The notes under the pieces were generated by a model. The model was not told the origin of the DNA, ran no database searches, and saw only the letters and a list, made by a program, of their open reading frames with translations. A stretch of 64,000 bases of DNA. Origin: Caballeronia hypogeia. GTDB lineage: Bacteria > Pseudomonadota > Gammaproteobacteria > Burkholderiales > Burkholderiaceae. This document shows positions 35,245 through 43,389 of this stretch, one piece after another (position 1 is the first letter of the stretch; every line of letters begins with the position of its first letter). A program made the translations under genes and the position numbers. The stretch is taken from assembly GCF_001544875.2 (NCBI RefSeq), contig NZ_FCOA02000030.1, positions 20,739-84,738 of the forward strand. Direction: 5' to 3'.

Positions 35245-36627
35245 GTGGCACATGAGGCAGATGGCACGCTCAAGCGCGGCCTGAAGAACCGTCACATTCA
35301 GCTGATCGCGCTGGGCGGCGCGATCGGCACCGGGTTGTTTCTCGGCATCGCGCAGACCATCAGGACGGCGGGACCGTCGGTGCTGCTCGGTTACGCGATC
35401 GCCGGCATCGTTGCGTTTTTCATCATGCGGCAACTGGGCGAGATGGTGGTCGACGAGCCCGTCGCCGGTTCGTTCAGCCATTTCGCCGACAAGTACTGCG
35501 GGCAATACGCGGGCTTCCTGTCGGGCTGGAATTACTGGGTGCTCTACATCCTGGTGTCGATGGCCGAGCTGTCCGCCGTCGGCATCTACGTGCAGTACTG
35601 GTGGCCGGGCATTCCCACATGGGTCTCCGCGCTGGTCTGCTTCTGCGTGATCAACGCGATCAACCTGACGAGCGTGAAGTCCTACGGCGAGCTGGAGTTC
35701 TGGTTCGCGATCGTCAAGGTCGTGGCGATCGTCGGCATGATCGGCTTCGGCGGCTGGCTGCTGTTCTCGGGCAACGCCGGGCCGGAGGCGAGCGTCTCGA
35801 ACCTGTGGCGTCATGGCGGCTTCTTCCCGAACGGCGTGTCGGGTCTCGTCATGGCGATGGCCGTCATCATGTTCTCGTTCGGCGGGCTGGAGCTGGTCGG
35901 CATCACGGCGGCCGAAGCCGATGATCCTTCGCGCACGATTCCGCGCGCCACCAATCAGGTGATCTACCGCATCCTGATCTTCTATGTGGGCGCGCTCGGC
36001 GTGCTGCTTTCGCTGTATCCGTGGCAGAAGGTCGTGGCCGGCGGCAGCCCGTTCGTGCTGATCTTCCACGCAATGAACAGCAACTTCGTCGCGCACGTGC
36101 TCAATGCAGTGGTGTTGACGGCGGCGCTGTCGGTCTACAACAGCGGCGTGTACTGCAACAGCCGCATGCTCTACGGTCTCGCGCAGCAGGGCAACGCGCC
36201 GCGCGCGCTGCTCAAGGTCAACAAGCGCGGCATTCCGCTCGCGGCGCTCGGCGTTTCGGCACTGGCGACGGCCGCATGCGTGCTCATCAACTACCTGATG
36301 CCGGGCAAGGCGTTCGAGTTGCTGATGGGTCTGGTCGTGTCGGCGCTCATCATCAACTGGGCGATGATCAGCCTGATCCACCTGCAATTCCGCCGCGCGA
36401 AGGCTCGCGCCGGTGAGACGACCGTGTTCAAGAGCCTCGGCTATCCGCTCACCAACTATCTGTGCCTCGTGTTCCTCGCGGGCATTCTGGTGGTGATGTG
36501 CCTGATCCCCGATCTGCGCATCTCTGTGTATCTGATTCCCGTGTGGCTCGCCGTGCTCGGCGTGGGTTACATGATTCGCAACCGCCGCACGGGCGCGGCG
36601 TTGCCGTCGCGCATGCAGTCGCGTTAA
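35245..36627 (+). CDS. Amino acid permease (APC family, AroP-like)
   Basis: A 460-residue carrier starting at a GTG with an AGGAGAGAG ribosome site; the upstream in-frame part from 35146 is not protein-like. The APC signature IQLIALGGAIGTGLFLGIAQ opens helix 1, and FSFGGLELVGITAAEADDP in helix 6 contains the conserved residues of the AAT branch. Twelve helices are expected. The neighbouring aromatic aminotransferase suggests phenylalanine, tyrosine or tryptophan as substrate. The aminotransferase ATG starts 11 bases after the stop, so the two form an operon. Confidence 0.87.
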   Translation: MAHEADGTLKRGLKNRHIQLIALGGAIGTGLFLGIAQTIRTAGPSVLLGYAIAGIVAFFIMRQLGEMVVDEPVAGSFSHFADKYCGQYAGFLSGWNYWVLYILVSMAELSAVGIYVQYWWPGIPTWVSALVCFCVINAINLTSVKSYGELEFWFAIVKVVAIVGMIGFGGWLLFSGNAGPEASVSNLWRHGGFFPNGVSGLVMAMAVIMFSFGGLELVGITAAEADDPSRTIPRATNQVIYRILIFYVGALGVLLSLYPWQKVVAGGSPFVLIFHAMNSNFVAHVLNAVVLTAALSVYNSGVYCNSRMLYGLAQQGNAPRALLKVNKRGIPLAALGVSALATAACVLINYLMPGKAFELLMGLVVSALIINWAMISLIHLQFRRAKARAGETTVFKSLGYPLTNYLCLVFLAGILVVMCLIPDLRISVYLIPVWLAVLGVGYMIRNRRTGAALPSRMQSR

Positions 36628-36637
36628 AGGAGACAAC

Positions 36638-37843
36638 ATGTTCGAACACATCGAAGCCTATCCTGGCGACCCGATCCTCTCGCTGAACGAAGATTTCGCG
36701 AAGGACCCGCGCGAGGGCAAAGTCAACCTGAGCATCGGCATCTACTACGACGAAGCCGGCCGTCTGCCGGTGATGAGCGCCGTGCGCGAAGCCGAAGCGC
36801 ATGTCATGTCGATGCCCGCCGCGAAGCCTTATCTGCCGATGTCGGGACTCGCGTCCTATCGCGACGCGGTGCAGTCGCTCGTGTTCGGCGAAGACTCGCC
36901 CGCGCGCGCCGAAGGCCGAATCGCGACGCTGCAGACATTGGGCGGCTCGGGCGCGCTCAAGGTCGGCGCGGATTTCATCCGCCGTTACTTTCCCGGCTCG
37001 CAAGTCTGGGTGAGCGATCCGACGTGGGACAACCATCGCTTCATCTTCGAGCGCGCGGGTTTCGTGGTTGGCACGTATCCGTACTATGACGAAGCGACCG
37101 GCGGCCTCAGGTTCGATTCGATGCTCGCGGAAATCCGCGATCTGCCCGCGAAGAGCGTCGTGCTGCTGCACGCGTGCTGTCATAACCCGACGGGCGTCGA
37201 TCTGAGCGATGCGCAATGGGCGGAGCTGATCGGCGTGATGAAGCAGCGCGACCTGCTGCCGTTCATCGACATGGCGTATCAGGGCTTCGGCGCGGGTCTT
37301 GACGCCGATGCCTTCGCGATCCGCGAGCTGGTGCGCCAGAACGTGCCGGCGCTGGTCGCCAATTCGTTCTCGAAGAACTTTTCGCTGTATGGCGAGCGTT
37401 GCGGCGCGCTGTCGGTGATCTGCGAGTCGGCGCAGGCGGCGGCGCGCGTGCTCGGGCAACTGACGAGCGCCGTGCGCGCGAACTACAGCAATCCGCCGAC
37501 GCACGGCGCGAGGATCGTCGCGCACGTGCTCACGACGCCCGCGCTGCGAAAGTCGTGGGAGGACGAGCTCGCATCGATGTGCCGGCGCATCGCGCGCATG
37601 CGTGGCGAGATTCACGCGCGTTTGCGCGGCAACGTGCCGGACGCGATGCTCGCGCGTTATCTGGCGCAGCGCGGCATGTTTACGTACACGGGACTTTCCG
37701 CGACTCAGGTGGACGCGCTGCGCGAGCAGCACGGCGTTTATCTGATCCGCTCGGGGCGCATGTGCGTGGCGGCGCTCAACGAAGGCAATGTCGATGCAAC
37801 CGCCGCGGCGATCGCGGAGGTCCTGGCGGCGGTGGCGGTTTGA
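36638..37843 (+). CDS. Aromatic/aspartate aminotransferase (TyrB/AspC type)
   Basis: A 401-residue pyridoxal phosphate enzyme of fold type I, class Ia. The PLP lysine is in NSFSKNFSLYGERCG, with HACCHNPTGVD (PLP phosphate and cofactor contacts) upstream, and YLIRSGRMCVAAL at the end with the arginine that binds the substrate carboxylate. It converts aromatic amino acids (or aspartate) and 2-oxoglutarate to the keto acid and glutamate. A TAAAGGAGACAAC ribosome site precedes it. The permease-aminotransferase pair with a divergent Lrp regulator points to aromatic amino-acid breakdown. Confidence 0.88.
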   Translation: MFEHIEAYPGDPILSLNEDFAKDPREGKVNLSIGIYYDEAGRLPVMSAVREAEAHVMSMPAAKPYLPMSGLASYRDAVQSLVFGEDSPARAEGRIATLQTLGGSGALKVGADFIRRYFPGSQVWVSDPTWDNHRFIFERAGFVVGTYPYYDEATGGLRFDSMLAEIRDLPAKSVVLLHACCHNPTGVDLSDAQWAELIGVMKQRDLLPFIDMAYQGFGAGLDADAFAIRELVRQNVPALVANSFSKNFSLYGERCGALSVICESAQAAARVLGQLTSAVRANYSNPPTHGARIVAHVLTTPALRKSWEDELASMCRRIARMRGEIHARLRGNVPDAMLARYLAQRGMFTYTGLSATQVDALREQHGVYLIRSGRMCVAALNEGNVDATAAAIAEVLAAVAV

Positions 37844-37865
37844 GGTAGCGCGGGGCGCGCACGGC

Positions 37866-38277
37866 TCACGCGGCCGGCGCGTCCCGGAACGGCAGGCTTC
37901 CGAGCTTCGCGGCGGCCTCATCGATATCGTGCGGCAAGGTCACGAAGTGCGCCGCGTTTCTGCCGTTCAGGAACCACGGTCCGTCACGTTCGGCGGACGG
38001 TGTCATGGATGAGCGCGCCGGCCAGCGTCCGCGCTTCGTCCCCGTACCGGCCGACATACGCCGCCAGTTGATACAGATCCTCCCGCTGAGGCAGCGGGTG
38101 CAGGTTCTTGTACCTGACGTCGGCCAACGCGACGGTCCGGTCATCGGAGTTCAGCAGCGCATCCGGCTTGAGCGCGCCGTGTGCGCCAGCGCCGGAAGTC
38201 CCGCGCCGATCGGGACACGATTTGTCCGATTGGGCGGCGATGATGTCGGCACGCAGCGGCGCCGTCGCGCGAATCGA
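37866..38277 (-). pseudogene. Frameshifted remnant of an McrC-like restriction protein
   Basis: Reading the minus strand from 38277 gives an open frame without a start codon. It carries LKPDALLNSDD, VALADVRYKNL, and REDLYQLAAYVGRYGDEA, the PD-(D/E)XK nuclease pattern and the following helix of McrC-family proteins. The frame ends at 37984. A second frame (38003-37866) continues the same domain: TPSAERDGPWFLNGRNAA, HFVTLPHDIDEAAAKLGSLP. Putting back two bases (CC) near 38004/38005 would join them as LIHPTPSAERD. The N-terminal part of the gene and any mcrB partner are absent. The (D/E)XK lysine position reads Arg (DVR). Confidence 0.7.
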
Positions 38278-38298
38278 TCATCGGCAAGGGGGCCGGCC

Positions 38299-38505
38299 AT
38301 GTCCTTGGAATACATCCGCGACAGTCGCTTTCATATCATCGGCAGCATTCGCACCGACAACAACGGCAAGCAGACCGCTTACGACGCGCATTTCCACATG
38401 GTCGGCATCTACGACCCGCAGATGAACCTCACGCGCGACGCGCGCTTCCGTGTGTTCGGCGGCGGCAATCAGCTTTCCGCGCTGATCTGGCGCGCGCACG
38501 CATGA
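38299..38505 (+). CDS. Small protein with three internal repeats
   Basis: A 68-residue protein of unknown function. It is made of three related segments: DSRFHIIG (8-15), DAHFHMVG (29-36) and DARFRVFG (47-54), spaced 21 and 18 residues apart, each followed by a polar turn. The pattern suggests a small beta-sheet protein built by duplication. The start ATG has a GGGGGCC stretch nearby but no clear ribosome site. It lies just behind the McrC-like remnant, on the opposite strand. I believe similar small proteins occur in related genomes, from memory only. Confidence 0.65.
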   Translation: MSLEYIRDSRFHIIGSIRTDNNGKQTAYDAHFHMVGIYDPQMNLTRDARFRVFGGGNQLSALIWRAHA

Positions 38506-38759
38506 CGCGCTGCGCTTCGGGCACGCGCTGTCCGGCGCGCTCGCTACACTGCGCATCGATACGAAATACGACAGCCAAGCCACGCGCTGCGACCCGAACC
38601 GAACATAGCCAAAACCGAAGCGGGAAGCGAGGGGTGACAGTCTGAGTGACAGTCCGCGCGCGGCCGTCCACGAGAACGCCATGGCGACCATGGCACACCG
38701 GAGGCGCGCCGCGCGGGGCGGTCGATAAAAACAGCATCACAGAACGAGCGAGGGACCAG

Positions 38760-39704
38760 ATGAACGACATTCTCACCGCAACACACACTGAACGCTGCCG
38801 CGCCGGACTCTACGGCCTGCTTCTGGGCGACGCCCTCGGCGTGCCCTACGAGTTCCACGACGCGGCGGACCTGCCGCCCGAAAGCGCCATAGAGATGGAG
38901 CCGCCGCAGGGCTTTCGCCGCGCGCATCGCGGCGTGCCGCCCGGCACCTGGAGCGACGACGGCGCGCAGGCGCTTTGCTTGCTCGAAAGCCTCGTGCAGT
39001 ATCCGTCGCTCGATCTCGCCGATTTCTCGCAGCGCCTGATCGCGTGGTACGAGCACGGCCACATGACGCCCGACGGCCACGTATTCGACGTCGGCATCCA
39101 GACTTCCCGCGCGCTCGACGACCTTCGCCACGGCGCCGCGCCCGCGAGCGCGGGCCCGGGTGGCGAGCGCGACAACGGCAACGGCGCGCTGATGCGCTGT
39201 CTGCCGGTGGTGTTCGTCGCCGCATCGGACGATGAAGCCGTGCGCCTCGCGATGCGCCAGGGGCTCGTCACGCACGGCCATGTACGCTCGCAACTGTGCT
39301 GCGCACTGTATGCGCTGATCGCGCGCCGCCTGCTCGAAGGCGCGAGGGCGTCCGATGCCGTAGCACGGGCCGAAGCGGATCTGCGCCGCCGTTTCGACAG
39401 CACGCCCGCGGCGGCGGAAATGCGGCGCGTGCTCGAAGCCCGTCGCGAACCCGCGCGTGGCTCGGGTTATGTGCTCGACAGCCTGTGGTCGGCGGTGCAA
39501 TGCCTGCTCGACACGGGCGATGTCGAAACCTGCCTGCGCCGCGCCGTCACGCTCGGCAACGATACCGACACAACCGCCGCCGTCGCGGGCGGGCTGGCCG
39601 GGCTGCTGTACGGTCCGCGCGCGCTGCCGGCGCGCTGGGTCGCCGCGCTGCGCGGCCGCGAAATCGTCGACGCGCTATTGGCGGAGTTGCCGCGCCCCGC
39701 GTGA
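38760..39704 (+). CDS. ADP-ribosylglycohydrolase family protein
   Basis: A 314-residue protein starting at MNDILTATH, with a GAGGGACC site before; upstream in-frame sequence from 38646 is not protein-like. The two metal-binding motifs of the family are present: GLLLGDALGVPYEF with GTWSDDGAQALCL near the N-terminus, and GNDTDTTAAVAGGLAGLLYG near the C-terminus. These hold the two magnesium ions that remove ADP-ribose from proteins (DraG or ARH type). The usual DDT reads DDG, leaving the two acids intact. The substrate is unknown. It precedes recC in the same direction but with 145 bases between. Confidence 0.85.
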   Translation: MNDILTATHTERCRAGLYGLLLGDALGVPYEFHDAADLPPESAIEMEPPQGFRRAHRGVPPGTWSDDGAQALCLLESLVQYPSLDLADFSQRLIAWYEHGHMTPDGHVFDVGIQTSRALDDLRHGAAPASAGPGGERDNGNGALMRCLPVVFVAASDDEAVRLAMRQGLVTHGHVRSQLCCALYALIARRLLEGARASDAVARAEADLRRRFDSTPAAAEMRRVLEARREPARGSGYVLDSLWSAVQCLLDTGDVETCLRRAVTLGNDTDTTAAVAGGLAGLLYGPRALPARWVAALRGREIVDALLAELPRPA

Positions 39705-39849
39705 TCGGTCGCCTTTTCGGGGCGTTGAACGCCCCGGCCAAGCATCGGCGAATCCGCACATTCGCTAGAATCGGCGTTCGGCCGGCATCCCGCCAGGACG
39801 TCCGCGCCCGGCTCATCGCCGTGGCCGCCGCATTTTCCACGGAGTTTTC

Positions 39850-42800
39850 TTGAATCCGAATTCCCTGCCGCCCGGGCTGATGCTCGTCCATGGCAACCGC
39901 TCCGAGCGCCTGCGCGATCTGCTCGTCGAATGGATGAAACGCTATCCGCTCGCGCCGCTCGAAAACGAAACCATCCTGGTGCAGAGCAACGGCATCGCGC
40001 AGTGGCTCAAGCTCGCGCTCGCCGCGCCCGCGCATGCAGCGACCGGCGAGGGCGGCTGCGGCATCGCCGCGGCGCTCGATATCGTGCTGCCGTCGCGCTT
40101 CATCTGGAAGGCGTATCGCGCGGTGCTGGGGGCGGAGCGGGTCGCCGAGGTGTCGCCGTTCGACCGCACGCGCCTCGTGTGGCGTCTGATGCGCGTGGTG
40201 CCTGCGCTCACGGGCCGCGCCGGATTCGAGCCGCTCAAGCGCTTCATCAGCGACGACGACGACCGCCGCAAGCGCTATCAGCTCGCGGTGCGCATCGCCG
40301 ATCTGTTCGAGCAGTACCAGATGTATCGCGCGGACTGGCTCGCGGCGTGGCGCCAGGGCGAGGACGTGGCGATCGGCGCGCGCGGCGAACGCGTGCCGCT
40401 GCCCGACGAGCAGCGCTGGCAGGCGGCGCTGTGGCGCGAACTGGTCGATGAAGTCGCGCACTCGCCGGGCGGCGAATCGGGCGAAATCTCATCCACGGGC
40501 GGACGCGCGGCGGTCCACGAAGCCTTCATGCGCGCCGCCGCCGAGTGGCCCGAAGGCACGCGTCCCGGGAGTCTGCCGCGCCGCATCGTGGTGTTCGGCA
40601 TTTCGAGCCTGCCGCGCCAGTCGCTGGAAGCGCTCGCGGCGCTCTCGCGCTGGAGCCAGGTGCTCATGTGCGTGCCGAATCCGTGCGCGCATTACTGGGC
40701 CGACATCGTCCCCGACAAGGACCTGCTGCGCGCGGCGCACTCGCGTCAGGCCCGGCGCGAAGGGGCGCCCGCCGAGCTTGCGGCGGACGAGTTGCACTTG
40801 CACGCGCATCCGCTGCTCGCGTCGTGGGGCAAGCAGGGTCGCGACTTCATCGGCCTGCTCGACGAGTTCGACAGCGCCGAGGCTCGCGAAAGCTATCGCG
40901 AGCGGTTCACCAATATCGGCGAGCGCATCGATCTGTTCGAGGAGCGCGATGGCGAGACCATGCTGGAGCAGTTGCAGGACGATATTCGCGACCTGCGGCC
41001 GCTGCGCGAGACGCGCGAGCAATGGCCGCCGGTCGATCCCGAATTCGACGCGTCGATCCGCTTTCACGTCGCACACGGGCCGCAGCGCGAAGTGGAAATC
41101 CTGCACGACCAGTTGCTGGCCGCCTTCAACGCCGATGAAACCCTGCGCCCGCGCGACATCATCGTGATGGTGCCTGACATCGAAAGCTATGCACCGCATA
41201 TTCAGGCGGTGTTCGGCCTGCTGGAGCGCGGCGATCCGCGCCATATCCCGTTCACGGTGGCCGATCGCGGCCAGCGCGCCGCCGACCCGCTCATCGGCGC
41301 ACTGGAAACGCTGCTCAATCTGCCGCGCTCGCGCTTCACCGTGAGCGATCTGCTCGACCTGCTCGACGTGCCCGCGCTGCGCCGCCGCTTCGGCATAGCG
41401 ACCGCCGATCTGCCGCGCCTGCGCGCGTGGGTGCGCGGCGCGAACGTGCGCTGGGGCCTGCACGCGAAGCAGCGCGCGAGCCTCGGCCTGCCGAAGGAAG
41501 ACGAAGCCGCCGCGCCGCACACGTGGGCGTTCGGCTTGCGGCGCATGCTGCTCGGCTACGCGGTCGGAAGTGATGCGCAGGCGTGGCAGGGCATCGAGCC
41601 GTTCGGCGAAGTGGGCGGCCTGGATGCGGCGCTGCTCGGCCCGCTCGCGCGCCTGCTCGACGCGCTCGATCACGCGTGGGACACGCTGAGCACGCCCGCG
41701 ACGGTGCCGGACTGGGCCGCGCGCCTGCGCGAATTGCGCGACGCCTTCTTCCTTTCCGATGACGCCCAGGACGCCTACACCTTCGCGCGTCTGGACAACG
41801 TGCTGCAAGGCTGGCTCGACGCCTGCGCGGAAGCTTCGCTGGAAGACGAGCTGCCGCTGTCGGTGGTCGCGGACTACTGGTTGTCGGAACTCGACCAGAA
41901 CGAGTTGTCGCAGCGTTTTTTCGGGGGCGCGGTCACCTTCGCGACACTCATGCCGATGCGCGCGATTCCGTTCCGCCGCGTCTGCCTGCTCGGCATGAAC
42001 GACGGCGATTATCCCCGCACCCGCGTGCCGATGGACTTCGACCTGATGCGCGGCTATTACCGTCCGGGCGACCGTTCGCGCCGCGAGGACGACCGCTATC
42101 TGCTGCTCGAAGCGGTGCTGTCGGCGCGCGATCATCTGCATGTGTCGTGGGTCGGGCGCAGCATCAACGACAACAGCGAGCGGCCGCCGTCGGTGCTGAT
42201 CGGGCAGTTGCGCGATCACCTGTCGCAAGGCTGGGCGCATATCGACGACGATGAAGGCTTGCTCGAAGCCATCACCGTCGAGCATCGCCTGCAGCCGTTC
42301 AGCGCGGACTATTTCCGCGCCGACGATGCGGCGCTTTTTACCTATGCCGCCGAATGGCGCGAGACATCGGACGATCCGCGCGCCGCCGACCACGCGCCGC
42401 TCGCCGCACCCGAACGCGAGGAGCCGCTCACGCTGCGCGAGCTCGCGGACTTCGCCCGGGACCCGGTGAAGACGTTCTTCCGTCAGCGCCTGCGCGTCGC
42501 GCTCGACGACGAAGAAGCCGTGAGCATCGACGAAGAGCCCTTCGAGCTCGATCCTCTCGTGCAGTGGTCCTTGCAGAACGAGCTGATCCAGGCGCAGGCG
42601 GCCGGTCCGCTCACCGACGAAGCGCTTGCGCAGACGCGCGAAACGCGCATGGCGGCGATCCGCCGGCGCGGCGATCTCGCGAGCGGCGGCTTCGGCGATC
42701 ACATGAGCGACGCGCTGCTGGAGCCCATGGACAAGCTCTTCGACGAATGGCGCGCGCAGCTCGCGCGCTGGCCGGTTGCGATCGGGCGCGATCGCGAGGT

Positions 42801-43389
42801 GCGGTTTCAGACCGAAGGCGTCGCGCTGAAGACTCTGGAACTCGCGGACTGGCTCGGCCACTGGCGCGCCGACGAAGCGGGCCGCGAAGTGCGCCTGCTG
42901 CTTTCGACCAGCTCGCTCGTCGACGACAAGAGCCAGTATCGCTATGCGAAGCTGCTCGGCCAGTGGGTCGAGCATCTGGCCGCGAATATCGATGCCAGCG
43001 TGACGACGGTCGTCGTCAGCAAGAAGGGCACGGTCGAAATGCCGCCGCTCGCATCGGACGATGCGCGCACGCATCTGGGCGATCTCATGCGCCTGTGGGA
43101 AGAGGGCATGACGCGGCCGCTGCCGTTCGCGTTGGACACGGCGCTCAAATGGCTCTTCGAGAGCGGCAAGGGGCAGGACGCGGCGCACGCCAAGGCGCGC
43201 AGCACGTACGAAGGCAGTCCGCCGTTCGTGCGTGGCGAACTGGAGCAGAGCGCGTCGCTCAGACGCGCGTATCCGACGTATGACGCGCTCAGCGCGAGCG
43301 GCGAGTTCACGCATTACGCGAGGCGCGTGCTCGAACCGATGCTCGCCGCGCTCGACAGGAAACAGGCGGCAGCAGGAGCCGACGAATGA
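39850..43389 (+). CDS. recC: RecBCD exonuclease V gamma subunit (RecC)
   Basis: A 1179-residue protein with a TTG start and a GGAG ribosome site 7 bases away. The N-terminus (GLMLVHGNRSERLRDLLVEW) and inner motif ETILVQSNGIAQWLKL are typical of RecC, as is the order of domains, including an inactive helicase-like fold and a nuclease-like C-terminal part. RecC recognises Chi-type sequences and splits the DNA strands in the RecBCD complex for double-strand break repair. Its stop overlaps recB by ATGA, ensuring coupled translation. The length is normal for the family. Confidence 0.9.
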   Translation: MNPNSLPPGLMLVHGNRSERLRDLLVEWMKRYPLAPLENETILVQSNGIAQWLKLALAAPAHAATGEGGCGIAAALDIVLPSRFIWKAYRAVLGAERVAEVSPFDRTRLVWRLMRVVPALTGRAGFEPLKRFISDDDDRRKRYQLAVRIADLFEQYQMYRADWLAAWRQGEDVAIGARGERVPLPDEQRWQAALWRELVDEVAHSPGGESGEISSTGGRAAVHEAFMRAAAEWPEGTRPGSLPRRIVVFGISSLPRQSLEALAALSRWSQVLMCVPNPCAHYWADIVPDKDLLRAAHSRQARREGAPAELAADELHLHAHPLLASWGKQGRDFIGLLDEFDSAEARESYRERFTNIGERIDLFEERDGETMLEQLQDDIRDLRPLRETREQWPPVDPEFDASIRFHVAHGPQREVEILHDQLLAAFNADETLRPRDIIVMVPDIESYAPHIQAVFGLLERGDPRHIPFTVADRGQRAADPLIGALETLLNLPRSRFTVSDLLDLLDVPALRRRFGIATADLPRLRAWVRGANVRWGLHAKQRASLGLPKEDEAAAPHTWAFGLRRMLLGYAVGSDAQAWQGIEPFGEVGGLDAALLGPLARLLDALDHAWDTLSTPATVPDWAARLRELRDAFFLSDDAQDAYTFARLDNVLQGWLDACAEASLEDELPLSVVADYWLSELDQNELSQRFFGGAVTFATLMPMRAIPFRRVCLLGMNDGDYPRTRVPMDFDLMRGYYRPGDRSRREDDRYLLLEAVLSARDHLHVSWVGRSINDNSERPPSVLIGQLRDHLSQGWAHIDDDEGLLEAITVEHRLQPFSADYFRADDAALFTYAAEWRETSDDPRAADHAPLAAPEREEPLTLRELADFARDPVKTFFRQRLRVALDDEEAVSIDEEPFELDPLVQWSLQNELIQAQAAGPLTDEALAQTRETRMAAIRRRGDLASGGFGDHMSDALLEPMDKLFDEWRAQLARWPVAIGRDREVRFQTEGVALKTLELADWLGHWRADEAGREVRLLLSTSSLVDDKSQYRYAKLLGQWVEHLAANIDASVTTVVVSKKGTVEMPPLASDDARTHLGDLMRLWEEGMTRPLPFALDTALKWLFESGKGQDAAHAKARSTYEGSPPFVRGELEQSASLRRAYPTYDALSASGEFTHYARRVLEPMLAALDRKQAAAGADE

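Noticed and set aside
35089..36651. A minus-strand open frame of about 520 codons opposite the permease gene
   Set aside because: It mirrors the AroP-like gene and is rich in Arg, His and Gln with no domain.
40489..43314. A very long minus-strand open frame inside recC
   Set aside because: It runs exactly antisense to a well-supported RecC frame and has Arg/His/Ala-rich sequence without any domain. Long antisense frames are expected in GC-rich genes.
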